Shown here: positions 30,713 through 41,922 of the stretch, piece after piece
Numbering within the stretch: the first letter of the stretch is position 1
Layout: each line of letters starts with the position of its first letter
NCBI GenBank assembly: GCA_963930775.1
Contig: OZ005706.1
Location: 5,136,545 to 5,200,544, forward strand
Origin: Cliona cf. orientalis
Taxonomy: Eukaryota; Porifera; Demospongiae; Clionaida; Clionaidae
DNA length: 64,000 nt
Reading direction: 5' to 3'
Made by a program: the position numbers and the translations under genes
Notes under the pieces: generated by a model
Seen by the model: only the letters and a program-made list of their open reading frames with translations
Told to the model about the DNA's origin: nothing
The model's database searches: none

Positions 30713-31832
30713 TCATATTGATATATATCCGATCCAGGGATTCAGTGGGCTCTGTTCTTTGACAGAATAAACAGGTTTTGCACCTTGCTGCTCCCCCAAT
30801 GCAACTCTCCTTCCGAGTCCCTGGTCTTTACCCCATCCAACTCCTATGCCTTGCTTTTCACCAAAGGGAACCCTCCGCCTTCCTTGCTCATGGCTCCATC
30901 CAACCCTCCTTCCCTGCTCGTGGCTCCATCCAACCCTCCTTCCCTGCTCGTGGCTCCATCCAACTCTCCTGCCTTGCTCATGGGTCCATCCAACTCTCCT
31001 GCCTTGCTCTTTGCCAAATTCAAACGAGTTTCCATCTGGAAGAGTAATGCTGATCCCTTGTTTCTTTGCAGTTTTTGAAGGTTCAAAGAGAACTGCATCA
31101 TAAGTAGCTATTGATTATTGCACATAATTATGATCGTATGCATGCATGACAACAAGAGTAAATCCCTTGCTCTTCACACAAGTTACCTTTAGGAAGGGTT
31201 TTAGTTGAATCCTGTTCCCAGTTTGCATTTTGGGCTGTACCTATAATATTATACAGCATTACATCACGGCTCTGAGTTTATTTATGCTCCTAGTTTAATT
31301 AATTATTGGCGCCTTAGGTCTTCTGTTGAGGTGGCAGGCCCACCTAATACTGCACTGCTCTGACAAGGCCCAGTTAAGCTGAAATAGCTAGCTAGATGTC
31401 TACAATTCCATGCACTTCTGGCACCTACTACTTCATGCATGCATAATTATGCATAATTATACAGCTGCATGCAGTCATTAGTTACCTTGAGTTTCTCCTT
31501 TGGTGAATGGAATCCTCCTGCCTTGTTCCATGCCCCACGTGATTATTCTGCCATCAGGGTAAACAGTAATAGACCCTCTACTAACACCAAATCCTTGTCC
31601 CTCTGCATTGCTTGAGGGGAAAAGTCCTGCAGAATAATATTTTAGCAATTAATAATAATATACCGACTGAGCAGAAAGAGCAACTTTTGAATAAATTGTC
31701 TATTTCCTTGTCAGTGAAAAGGTCACTGATGCTTGTATCTTGTTTCTTGGACTCCTCATGGCTAACTGGACTTGCAGTCACCAAAGACAGCAGTCCAAGT
31801 GTCAGTAGCACAGCAGTAAGCCTAGATATCAT
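30713..31832 (-). CDS. Secreted repeat protein, candidate amidated-peptide precursor (four exons)
   Basis: Exons 31832-31664, 31626-31486, 31240-31187 and 31092-30713, joined by GT/AG introns all in phase 1, give 247 residues ending at TGA 30715-30713. Residues 1-20 are a signal peptide (LTAVLLTLGLLSLVTA). CSFC lies at 51-54. Two related segments carry SIT[VL]-PDG…G-EQGRR (75-94 and 136-154). Residues 155-194 are four tandem ten-residue repeats VGW[TS]HEQGRR. Gly-Arg-Arg occurs seven times (92, 152, 162, 172, 182, 192, 215). Gly followed by a dibasic pair is the classic processing and C-terminal amidation signal, so peptides such as VGWSHEQ-amide could be released. Alternatively EQGRR is a structural motif of a secreted matrix protein. 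The splice model is mine; consistent phases and uninterrupted frames make it credible. I know of no named family. Confidence 0.68.
30882..31001 (-). repeat. 30-bp coding minisatellite in the peptide gene
   Basis: Four 30-bp units (plus-strand core GCTCRTGGCTCCATCCAAC) starting at 30882, 30912, 30942 and 30972. On the minus strand each encodes one ten-residue VGW[TS]HEQGRR block. Confidence 0.85.
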
Positions 31833-33153
31833 TGTTTACTGAAGAAAGTTGCTCTCAGACTGTCTTAAGTTTCTTGGCTTCAAATGACTATCGGTGCATA
31901 TACCGTGAGAGCTCAGCTGGCCGATCATTAAATTTTTTATAATCTGTTGCAAGTTCCTCCCAACAATTTATTGCAATACAATCTGATATTTTTGTATGAC
32001 TGTGGTAAAGTAAAGTAGAAAAGCTGTTCATGTACACGCACCACATTAAACCACAATTGTTCCACCTCAAATCCTCAGAGTGTGGTTTGGGAATGTTGCA
32101 ACTGGAGTGGTTCGAATTTCCCACTTCTCTCTGCGTTGCTGTGCTGTACTATACTGTATACGGAGTATAGTACTGCATGCATTCAAATCTATGTGCACGC
32201 ATAAGGTAGATGTACCATAATAATATTATTATTATTATGAAACAGCTCTTCTAATAAACAAAAATCAAGAGTTTTATAGTTGCTGTTAGGGTATAATTTT
32301 ATTGTGCATGTATGCACACTACCTACCTGTGTCTATGTGCAAAAAATATGGCTGGTTGTGACACTATAGTTAATGGACAAAATTGCTTAGCTAAGTATTT
32401 CATAATTGGAGAGTATCCCTTAGTACAATGCACTAGGCGTCATATCTCAACCTCAAGAATGTTGCTGACTAGACGATAAGCTTAAAAATGTTGTAATATA
32501 TAATATGACATTGTGTAACTGTTATGGTACTGTGTAGCTATAGCGTCAGGAAAGCAGGAGAAGTATAACCAGACTACTGGGCTGCTTTATAATTGGTCCA
32601 AGGCGAGACTCAGTAGGTAATTACTATTAATAATAGCAACATTAAGAATTTCAGTTAGCTTTCAGTTTCTGTCAAATTTTTGGGTGGGGGGGAGGAGGGG
32701 TGCATGGGGGGATGGGAATTGAACGCATCCAACTTGGCTTTATGCTAATGACTTAATTTCCGGGAATCATAATAACATGACATTGTACTTTTTACTGTTT
32801 ATCATGAGTCAGTCAGTGAGTCAGACTTGCATGCCATGGACAATGTCATTGAAACCATGAATGCATACATGACCAAATTACTATATAACAAGAGAGAGCA
32901 ATGTTAATTAAGATAGTGCTGCTTCTTATTAAAATTTATTTGCTGGGTAAAGGTACCTGTCAACATGTCAACTATTCCTGGCTCAATCAGATGAAGCTGT
33001 ATAATGTACACACAGACCAAGCTGACAAGTAATATAAATAGAGGAAGATTTATGAGGAAGACAAAATGTCTATAAAAACAGCAGCTAGCTAGCTATGTAC
33101 ACAACACTGGTTATTCGTGAACCTATAAGAAGCTATTATAGAGTAGCTAAGAA
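31833..33153. other. Intergenic region upstream of the peptide gene
   Basis: No convincing gene. AT-rich with (AAT)n near 32225 and a G-rich stretch near 32683-32712. The open frame on the minus strand at 32124-31888 has no splice or repeat support and would lie in the promoter or 5' region of the peptide gene. Confidence 0.5.
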
Positions 33154-33470
33154 GTGAAATTTGATATTAATCAGGATCAATATGAAGATATTCATGGTGA
33201 TGCTATTCATTGGCATAATTTTGCCACGTCAAGTGTAGCCCGAATTTATTGCAAGCCCCGAAAATTTCAAGCTATGAATCAGGAGGACATGGCTTATATG
33301 CAGCCTCGGGGATATGAAATAGATTGTGTGTTGATGCAAGATGGAGATAATGATGAATTGGCCAATATGGCTGAAGAAGAGCTAGCTTAGTATGCAGCCA
33401 GGAGGTGAAACAAATTACCACCAGCGTGCTTTGATGCAGGATGGCGATAATGATGTAGCCAAGTTGGCCA
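33154..33470 (+). CDS. Possible exon with an internal repeat (MQP-G-E…LMQDGDND)
   Basis: An open stretch (first codon GTG at 33154, stop TAG at 33388) contains AYMQPRGYEIDCVLMQDGDND. After the stop the same pattern recurs out of register as MQPGGETNYHQRALMQDGDND (33391-33465). The duplicated pattern with synonymous-looking changes hints at coding origin. No start codon, domain or splice partner is certain, so this could be a decayed repeat-protein exon. Confidence 0.25.
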
Positions 33471-33520
33471 GCTGGATCACCAAACGGTCATACATTAGAA
33501 TACTTAAAATTAGAGGAAAT

Positions 33521-33629
33521 TCCATGGGTTATACATGGGATTGATTTAAGTCAAGGGTCCCATGGGTTTTCATGGGACTGAATTAAGTCATCTACTCCAT
33601 GTGTTATACATGGGATTGTTTTAAGTCAA
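33521..33629. repeat. Short tandem repeat, CCATGGGTTATACATGGGAT
   Basis: Three imperfect copies of a ~35-45-bp unit (CCATGGGTTATACATGGGAT…TTTAAGTCA) at about 33521, 33559 and 33597. Each contains a small internal palindrome (CCATG…CATGG). Confidence 0.65.
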
Positions 33630-34414
33630 CTTAGTTTCACTTAAATTGCCGATATAATACGTGTACCTTAACTATTATCAGGGAAGATTTTAAGTCAACC
33701 TTCAAAAACACTAAAAACAGTACAAAACGTCTTAATTTGAACTTCGACTTAAAATGCTCCCAATGGCAAAGATAACGTCACCTTTGTGAGTTAATGCCAA
33801 GCATTATAAGCCTTGCACAGCAGACGAGCGTGCGGACAATTATAGTGTATATGCATGTGCTGATTAGCTCCACCCACTCATCTCAAGGTACGGCTCCCGA
33901 ACCCAAACACACCACCACTGCTGCCGCTGCTGTAGATCTAACCCATTTTGTCACGATTATAATATACACGTGGGGAGGGGGGGGATATAATCACACATTT
34001 GCGTTTTTTGATTCTGGGTGGAGTATGCAAGTAATGCCAGAAGTAGAGAAATATTAACTTGATTTTGTCTTTAGAGTTGAGATGTCACTGCAACACTGAG
34101 AATAGCTCCATCATTTCTTCTCTAAGATTACTTATATAGCTATATAGCTACTGAGCCAGTAGTTCGGGCATGTCCTCATTACTGTAACATGCAAGAGCGA
34201 TAATCATACATTACTAGTATAAAATATTAATGAGTGCATAATAGCTAATATGTTCAGAACCTATTCACAGGAAAAACATCCTTACACTTCATATGGGGGG
34301 GGGGGGGGGGGGGGGGGCTAATATGAGTGCCGTTATATACCCGAAACCCGCTCCCAACTTAGAAAATTTCCGGAGTATAAGGGGAAAAAAAAGAAAATCA
34401 ATAAATGGAGCGAA
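33630..34414. other. Non-coding spacer with a long G-tract
   Basis: No gene. A run of 23 G at 34295-34317 could form quadruplex structure. Nothing else is notable. Confidence 0.6.
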
Positions 34415-35165
34415 GATGGGCAAGTGGAAACGGAGGAAACGGAAAACGGAAACGGAAAGCTGAAACGGAAAACTGAAGCGGAAATCGGAAGCGGAAAGCT
34501 GAAAATTGGTAGTGGTCGTCAGAAATATAAACGGTATTGAGCCAGTATCTGGCCATGCATAGGAAATTAAATGAAGATTGATGTATTTATTCGTTCCCTG
34601 CAGCTAGTGTGAAGACCTTATAAAACATCCAGTGACATTAATTTTAATGTATTGTCGGTGATCATCATTGTCTGAGGGCCATGATAGCTAATAGTACCAT
34701 GCAATTGTAGCAAAAATTTAGTTAATGTTACTACTAGCCTCGTCCCTAGGGGCCTGGCGACAAGGCTATGTTACTAATGAACTCCTATACTGATATCAGG
34801 ATCGCTGATTCAGTAAATACTCCACTGATATCCATATGTGATTCTAGAGTACAGACTGTACAGCTACTTTGTGAGCCCTCAGGCTTATCAACAGTTAGTG
34901 TACCAAGCTTGAAGTATTTAGACTAGTAGCTATTGGCTACAGTGTGATTCTTTTAATACTTGGTACACTTTTGCTGCTTAGCACGGTAGTAATAATAACA
35001 GATTTGAGCCACTTTTGACCTTGAACAAGGCCATAATCACCTCTAAGCCACCGAGTACTGATATTTAGTTTGTCACTCTGGACTTCCTTCACCAACTTCA
35101 AAATTTTACTGCCTGGTCTAGCATTCAGCATCTCTGGCCCAGAGTCCGGGTGCGATACTGGAGTC
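34415..35165 (+). repeat. CGGAAA-rich repeat element, copy 1
   Basis: Opens with GGCAAGTGGAAACGGAGG and a run of CGGAAA-type hexamers (34420-34510), then unique sequence to about 35165. An inverted copy lies at about 51940-53075. The two share even a small hairpin insertion (34735-34768), so they descend from one ancestor. No coding capacity is seen. Confidence 0.7.
34735..34768. mobile_element. 34-bp hairpin element with 9-bp target duplication
   Basis: TAGCCTCGTCCCTAGGGG…AAGGCTA, an imperfect palindrome, is flanked by TGTTACTAC (34726-34734) and TGTTACTAA (34769-34777). Same termini as the 102-bp palindrome at 35491. Confidence 0.6.
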
Positions 35166-35490
35166 TTTGTGGTAACTATTGATCACCCATAGGAGGTGGT
35201 GTGCTGCTCAGCAACATTTGCTTATAATACTTTATGCTGAGAAGCAATGGATGCACAATAGTTCGAAAACTAATGCAAGTGTGCACCCTAGTCTCGTGAA
35301 CCAGACCCCCTATTCCGCAGCGCTGGGTGTATTTCATCACCAGCACGCGGAAAGAGGGTCTGGGGATTCTGGGCACCAATCCGTGGCACAGTGGAATTTT
35401 TACGTCACGTAAACGGAATGTAATATTTTACCGCAATACTTCTTGTTGCACCTCCTTCGAGTTCTACGTGCTGTTTATGATCCTGAACTA

Positions 35491-35592
35491 TAGCCTCGTC
35501 CCCAGGCCCCCTCTCGATCTCCCAGCTTTTAATGTTGCACGCGTGCAACATTAAAAGCTGGGAGATCGAGAGGGGGCCTGGGGACGAGGCTA
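35491..35592. mobile_element. Perfect 102-bp palindrome with 9-bp target duplication
   Basis: Bases 35491-35541 are the exact reverse complement of 35542-35592 (start TAGCCTCGTCCCCAGGCCCC, centre GTTGCACGCGTGCAAC). It is flanked on both sides by CCTGAACTA (35482-35490 and 35593-35601). It has no room for a gene, so it must have been moved by enzymes supplied elsewhere. Confidence 0.9.
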
Positions 35593-35998
35593 CCTGAACT
35601 ACTCATTTGGACTATACTGGTTAAAAGCTATCAATAAAGTACCTAAATGTAGCAAAATCTGGAATACTTAGTCAGCGCGGCTCCTTAGCGCGTGCTTGAG
35701 TCTATTTCTGTGTCTTTTCACCTGAAAAGTCCGAAAAAAGTAGCCAAACCATCGCTGTTTAATTAATTATTCTTATGCATAATAGATTATCACTACACCT
35801 ATTATGGTGTGACAAATAATTATTAAGCTTTCTACTATGCCATATACTGTGTACAGTAGATAAGTTTTAAGGTAGCATTAAAGTGCGTGGGCGTGAGGTG
35901 GGGGATATGACACCTAAACCACATCAAAGTCATTAGTGAGGTGCATGTTGTGTAACCACGCCCTTTTAATTGCACAGGTCTCAGGGGTGTGGCTGCTA
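35593..35998. other. Spacer with an inverted repeat shared with 30.6 kb
   Basis: No gene. AAGGTAGCATTAAAGTGCGT at 35870-35889 is the reverse complement of sequence near 30606-30634, so a small dispersed repeat lies at both sites. Confidence 0.5.
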
Positions 35999-36536
35999 GA
36001 GCCGGAAGTGTTCATTTAATATCCTCCATGGACCGGAAGCCGAGCCGGAAGGGAGGGGCCAGGCCACGCCCAAAACAGCCCCACCCTGTTCCCCAAGGAC
36101 CACCATTCTCAATCAAGTGCCTACTAACCACCGGATGTCCACCGGAAGCCCACAATCAATCCCAATTAAAACACACAGCTTCCTCAAGGCCAAAACACGC
36201 ACAAACACTTGGAGGCCGTTCTGCCACACCGCCCACGCAAGAGCTCACCTCATTTCCTGTGTGGGCGGAGTAACAACACGTCATCGCAACCACATCCGCT
36301 TCAAACCATCGTCAGCTTCCGTCCAGCCGTACAGGCCCCTCGATCGCACCGCCGTACAGTGCCTCATTAACAGACATGGCCTCACCTTTGACCTCCTGCC
36401 ACGCCCCCAAAGCCTCCTCGCGGGGTTCAAAGGTCACCAACGCTTCCGGGACACGCCCACCTATCGCCGAGGCCAAGTCCCAGGCGCCGATGTCCAAGCA
36501 CTGGCCCGTGAAGCCACGCCCAATCGGAAGCAATAA
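35999..36536 (+). CDS. Possible GC-rich terminal exon, unrecognised
   Basis: About 180 codons stay open in one frame to TAA at 36534-36536, which overlaps an AATAAA polyadenylation-like signal (36532-36537). The stretch is clearly richer in GC than its surroundings and the product would be rich in Pro, Arg, Thr and His. Another frame is also fairly open, so GC bias alone could explain the length. An acceptor-like TTGCACAG lies at 35972-35979. No domain is recognised. It could equally be part of a CACGCCC-rich repeat. Confidence 0.2.
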
Positions 36537-36615
36537 AACCTGCATTAACGCACACGCACACACTCCACACAGTGCCAGGAACACGCCCACATGCTTAATT
36601 AGGCTTAATAAGCTT

Positions 36616-37110
36616 TTTTTTTTTTTTTTTTTTTTTTTTTCAAGGCGACCAGAACACTAACCAGAAAAAAAAATTGTTCGAAAACTGCCACATAGTTGAG
36701 CTTGATGCATAATAGAGCCATACAATGCAAGCAGGCAGCCTATACATCAATTTTAATCAAAGTGGGTAATGGTCGTCACGTTAATGTGCGCGCGTGGCCC
36801 CGCCCCTCACGTAGCGCGTGGGCGGAAAACATTGCAAACGCATGGCTTCCTATACAAACATATGGGAAAACTTCAAAGGGCCATAACTTTAATTCTAAGG
36901 TGTGAATCAAAATTCCCCTGCGTCAAATCTCTAGTTTCGACCCATTCTGCGTGCCCATATAAAAATTATCCCCCCAAGTGCTCCCAAATCCCCCACGAAT
37001 TAGATTATTTATTTAAATTTGCTTTTTTTTTCTACTTAGTGTATAATTTTTTTTTTCAAGGAGACCAGAACACTAAGCAAAAAAAAAAATTGTCCAAAAC
37101 CACCACATAG
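36616..37110 (+). repeat. ~410-bp element with AACACTAAG ends, plus-strand copy and fragment
   Basis: Starts after a T-tract with CAAGGCGACCAGAACACTAA, continues CACATAGTTGAGC, CCCGCCCCTCACGTAGCGCG and CCCATTCTGCGTGCCCATA, and ends near 37040 (TTTCTACTTAGTG). A second partial copy starts at about 37057. It is the same family as the four tandem copies at 45979-47620, in opposite orientation. Confidence 0.7.
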
Positions 37111-37224
37111 TTGAGCTGTCACGCGCGAACCGCCATAGACATTGTACAGCGCTGCGCGGTATATTTCAAAAGGCCGCATGAAAACATTTGCGTCAGCATA
37201 TAGTCACGTGTTTTTTTTGACACA

Positions 37225-37733
37225 TTGAATTATTTCAAAGGCCACTTTATTACGACTATACTTGTTCTTTGCTACTGTTTTAGTATGAGTTCTACTAACA
37301 CTCAATCTGCTGAAGCTAAGAGAGAGAAAAGGCTTCAAAGAAGGCGCGAAAGAGAGAGAGCGCATCGTGCGCCGTACAGAAGCAAGCAGAAGGCTCCAAA
37401 GGAGGACACTCTGAGCGAGATAGAGCCTGTTATCAGCTCAATAGCGCAAGGACCAGCTAAGAATACGATAAAGATAGACTAGACGTACTGCTCACTGATG
37501 ACTCTGGTAAAACTTTGTATTGACTGTCGGTACTGAAGGATGTATCATGCAGCTGTAGACCTACAGGCCTACACGGCACTATGAGACTGTCTGTCATTGT
37601 TTGCTTGGATCTGTACCAGTAGTCTTCAAGATTTATCGTGCTATGGCTTTATTAAAGTTTTCGAGTAGCAGCTACTGACAGAGACTTTCAGAGGCTCAGC
37701 TCAGGCTCGCCCCAAACAGGCCCTGCATGTCAC
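37225..37733 (+). mobile_element. Element with GCTCAGGCTCGCCCC right end and remnant basic ORF
   Basis: The right end CAGCTCAGGCTCGCCCCAAA (37694-37716) matches that of the complete copy at 39429-40068. Within it, an open frame starting ATG 37285 (MSSTNTQSAEAKREKRLQRR) runs 65 residues. The left terminus is not seen; sequence at 37120-37224 differs from the other copies. Confidence 0.55.
37285..37482 (+). pseudogene. Remnant basic transposon-type ORF
   Basis: A 65-residue frame rich in Arg, Lys and Glu (EKRLQRRRERERAHRA). Arg/Glu-rich N-termini of this type are frequent in helitron-like helicases and other transposon proteins of invertebrates. The same stretch is frameshifted in the copies at 28.9 and 39.7 kb. 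The assignment is by composition only. Confidence 0.35.
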
Positions 37734-39426
37734 TAGTAATATGGACCTCACGTCACCCTCGCCACAAAGCGTAGGCAGAGGGTTACTGCAATCGTTTGGC
37801 GATTTTTGTCCGTCCGTCCGTCCGTATGGTAGCTAAGGGTTGTCTGAGAGAAAGTACGCATCTGAGCAGGCATTAAGGAAGAGTGGTCACGTTAAGTCCT
37901 GCCCAGTGGTATAGTAGTGTGTAGCTGTGGTTGCCATTCTGTGCCTTGCTGGTCAGTTGTCAATGCAGTGACAGTGTAAACAGGCAGTGGCTCTCAAGTG
38001 CATAATTCAGTTTAAATAGTCACAGAGGCTTTCAGTTAATATAGTGAAACAGGCAGGTGCCATCCCCTCTACATCTATATCATGCACTGACTCTGAAGAA
38101 AACTGGAGTACCTCAGGTGCAGGGTACGTATAATTATGGTAGTATGTATCTAGTTCAATACTCCTGATATTGAGCAGGCATAGCTACATACTGAGATATT
38201 CTATAGATCTATACATGTGCATGAGTCATGCATGCATGTAGCGGTGAGGGTTCTGCACTTCTGTGCATTCATTAACCCTTGGCGCATGCGCCGTAGGGTT
38301 ACGGTAGTCGTTCTGTGTGTCTGTCTGTCTGTCTGTCTGTCTGTTAACTCTGTAACTGCTTCATACTTCGTTTGCGAGTCTCAAGCTCAGTGTTATACGA
38401 TTCTTTACGGCGTTTCAAACGCATGTATTGTGTGGATTTCGCTGAAAACGCTTTGTTCTCCAGTTCTGGCGGCATTTGCCGATTCTAAGCTTCTTGACTT
38501 CGCCCGAGCTAGCGATAGCATGACTGAACGTATAAATAGGTTGCGCGCTATATACGGTATGTACGTCAATTAACCCTCAGCGCATGCGCGGTTGCATCAA
38601 AAATTAATTATGATCGTGGGATGACAGTGGCTTCTTTTCCAGGCTTAGCTGCCTGTGTTCTTGTGGTAGCTACCTCTGGCTTGTATGCATGCATGACATT
38701 ACAGTGCCTGAACCCAAGTGATATTGGACATGCAATATTGCTCAGTGTACTTCAGTCTTGTGCCAATGCTTTGCATCATAGTCGCTCCTTCAAGTTAAGA
38801 TGTACCAAGTCCCCAAGAATTGAAGGTTAGGCTACAGTGAGGGAAATTGAGTTGATGTCGACACCACAGCGTGGAGTTCGATACAACACACTAGGGTTGT
38901 TGCTGCTATGAGCTGTTGAACCTTGAATAACACTGCTGTGCAAGTAGCTATAACATTAGCCTCATCCCTGTCTCGCCCCAGTCCCAGCCCTTAGCTACCC
39001 TTCTGCATGCAACTGTTGAAGCATGTAGCTAATGCCAAGCAACGCGCCGAGGGTTTTGTGCTCTAGAGAGCTCTAGTTATTATGTTATCACTACACCTAC
39101 ATGTAGTACCTATTGTGGTGTGAAACATAAATTAATAGCTAATAATATTGCTCTAGACGTTATGTCAACCCAGAAGGCATTACAACCTTGACTGCGGCAC
39201 TTGTAACATGGAACTTTTATTAAGGTATTTTCTGGTGTGTAAGCAATCTTACTGTGTCTGTGTCACATAGTATAGCAAGTTATCTATTATTATCACATGA
39301 AACAAAAATATCAGTGAAAGAGGTATTAAATTTATAATTCACCATGATGATGGCATTATTATTTTTCCATGCAGGCATATACTGGAATTATGAAGGAATT
39401 GAATTTGTATGGCAATTACATATATT
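37734..39426. other. Repeat-rich spacer
   Basis: No supported gene. Holds (CCGT)n at 37807-37823, (TCTG)n at 38318-38343, and a pair of direct repeats ATTAACCCTYRGCGCATGCGC at about 38270 and 38570, 300 bp apart. GTGCTCTAGAGAGCTCTAGTT near 39058 is a fragment of the repeat also seen at 48.1, 55.6 and 58.8 kb. The 118-residue open frame at 38217 runs through the microsatellite and is not credible. Confidence 0.5.
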
Positions 39427-39428
39427 TG

Positions 39429-40068
39429 TTGGGGCTAGCCTGAGCGAGCCCCACATAAACGGTACAGCTATGCACGAATTTTATATTATTATTATTATTA
39501 TTATGGTACGTCGGTCACACCAAATCATATCCCAGCGATGCTCTATGGACATAAACGCTAAATATTCTATTGCGCATTTCCATGCCTGGGACACAAGCTG
39601 TATATAAGCCGTTCTAATTTTGCGAATTGCAAATTTACACTCGTGCTTCCCAGACCCACTAAGCATAATATGAGCGCCATCATAGCGCATGGCATCAACT
39701 TTGAACCGAGTATAAACCAGAGTAAAGTAAGGCTACAAAGGACAGAGCTCTTCGTCAATCACAGTCGGCTCAACAGTGCAAGAAGAGGCTAAGAAGGCAA
39801 TTGAGACGATAGACTTGCTGCTCACTGAGATCGTGTGACAACTATGCAACTGTCAGTCTTGCTCGATCTTGCCAGATTACAGTAGATATTAAGTGTTGGC
39901 ATACATGACATGATGGAATAGGCAGTGTAGAGTGGCATGCAGGTACACTGACAGCAACAACGACTGTCACGGTATGCTTGGATCTGTGTAGGTAGATGCA
40001 TGGTCTTCACAATCTATGCCGCGGCTTTTCAGGTTTGGGTTTGGGTTTCTCAGCTCAGGCTCGCCCCA
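39429..40068 (+). mobile_element. Complete MITE, TTGGGGCNAGCCTGAGC termini
   Basis: The left end TTGGGGCTAGCCTGAGC is matched by the inverted right end GCTCAGGCTCGCCCCAA. About 640 bp, no intact gene. The left terminus itself folds (GGGGCTAGCC…GAGCCCC). Related partial copies are at 28865-29294 and 37225-37733. Confidence 0.7.
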
Positions 40069-40132
40069 AACAGGCCATGCATGTCACTAGTTAGTATAGC
40101 AAATAATAAAAGTGAATAGATTATTAGTATTA

Positions 40133-40454
40133 CAGGGGCGGATACAAACATTTGTGAGGGAGGGGGCTAGAATCGCGCGCAAAGCGCGCGGAAAAAGTAG
40201 GCCACGCCCACTGTCAATGACCATGCCCACAAAAACGTCCGTAAACGAACACAAACGGCTGCAGTAAGGCTAGTTTTCAACGTTTTTGGTGCATTTTCAT
40301 TGTCAATTTCATGGTAAGTCTAAAGTTGGGGGCTAGAAGGGGGGGGGGGGGGGCTACAGTTCCGAATCAGTTTTATAATATTCAATACGGCCTACATTTG
40401 GGGTTGAGGGGGAGGGCTACAGCCCCCTTAGCCCTCCCCCTGTATCCGCCCCTG
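40133..40454. mobile_element. hAT-like MITE, CAGGGGCGGATACA termini
   Basis: CAGGGGCGGATACA at 40133 and its exact inverse TGTATCCGCCCCTG ending at 40454, 322 bp apart. CAGGGGCGG-type ends are typical of hAT elements. Interior has CACGCCCA motifs, a G-tract (40339-40353) and no gene. The 8-bp target duplication is not clear. Confidence 0.7.
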
Positions 40455-41922
40455 TATTATTGGTATTGTGATAATATGAAAACTTGACCACATGCCCAGT
40501 AGCTACATAATGTTTCATATGGTACTTGAAAGGTCGTCACAGTCTAAGCCACATCGATGTTGGCACCTCAATCGCAGAGATGGCATCTAAGACCTATTCT
40601 CGACCTCGACATTGACACCTTTAAGCATAGCCATGTGTAACTGCCCTTGAAAATGCAGCTCAAAGGCTGGTTTATGAGGACTATTATAAGAAGTCTATGT
40701 AAGCCTGAGCTATAGGTAACCTAATACTGCTGCTGTCAACAACATACCTTGAAGATAGCCGGCAGCCCTCTGGTAAATTCAATTCCTTACCCGTGTAGCA
40801 CTTTCATGGCTCTTTGTCACAGTAGTTGCCCAGCAACCAAAGTTATTATAGGCAATTTGCCCGCTATGGGAAGGTGTTGGGTCAAGTAGACCAATGATGA
40901 ATAGATGTCAACCACCAACAAAGCAATTATCTGATAGTAATTGGGGCGCATTCGACAATGCATCTCATGCACCCCAGACAACTAAGTTATCTATTATATA
41001 ATATAAGTAGGGATGGCACGGATATGCCATATATGTAATACATTACAAACACCCAAATATCTCAAAACAGGTAACTTTATGAAATTTCTAAGTGTGAAAT
41101 TCAGAATCTCCAGCAAATTATCTATCTAATAAGACCAAGATCATCCATTAACTCAATCGTATATGCCAGAACCAGATGTTCAAAAAATGGCCATAATTTC
41201 AGTGTCAATCTTTCTTTCTTTCTAGTTTCCAGGGCTAGCTCAAGATTTCCTTGACCTCTCATCTTTGTTTGAGTATAAATCCATTCCATTTAGTAGCGCG
41301 CAGTGCAGTGGCACGCTAATTCCGCGTTATCTTGACATTTAGTGGGTATGTACGGCGCACTGACAACACTGGGCGTGTCTGATACGCCATTTTGTGATAT
41401 AATGCGCATGCTCAGAATGTGTTGCCATCGGGTGAAGTCATGTGACAGCTCCCTCGCCCTCGGCGATTCCCTAGCGCTTGTGCTCTGCCGATCGTGGATA
41501 TGAAACACAAGGCTCGAGGAACGGTAAGGCGCTAGGCAGGCACTAGGCATAAGCGAGCTACTTGCTAGCGCGTGCAGTGCTAGTGCTCCGCTGGATAGAT
41601 CATGGATGGCATGGAGCCTGCGCAAGGCTCGAGGGGCGGTAACAAACGCCGTCACGATACAGATCAGCTGCTGCCAACAATAAAACTTAGAACTTGGTTT
41701 TCTCCCTAAACGGAAGAGTCTCGTCGCTACTTCGGCCGCCTAAAGTTGCCTTCTTTGTCAGTCTGCTTCATCGCATAGGCATAGGGGCGTGGCTACGAAT
41801 TTTGAGCAGATATGATCTTCAGCATTTCCCATCTTCTACACTGGAATATTGACAGCAAACCATAATAATAATGAATTATACTGAGAGCAATAAAAAAAAG
41901 AGCAGAAACAACCCAACTCCAC
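40455..41922. other. Spacer, possibly including LINE 5' UTR
   Basis: No gene seen in 40455-41280. The GC-richer part from about 41290 to 41922 may be the 5' untranslated region of the LINE that follows. Its short open frames are not recognisable. Confidence 0.4.

Noticed and set aside
36376-36660. Frame MASPLTSCHAPKASSRG…, ending in poly-Phe
   Set aside because: It runs into the T-tract of the next repeat. The alternative frame ending at the AATAAA is the better candidate, and even that is weak.
38217-38573. 118-residue open frame through (TCTG)n
   Set aside because: The translation is largely microsatellite (CLSVCLSV) and no splice or family signal is present.
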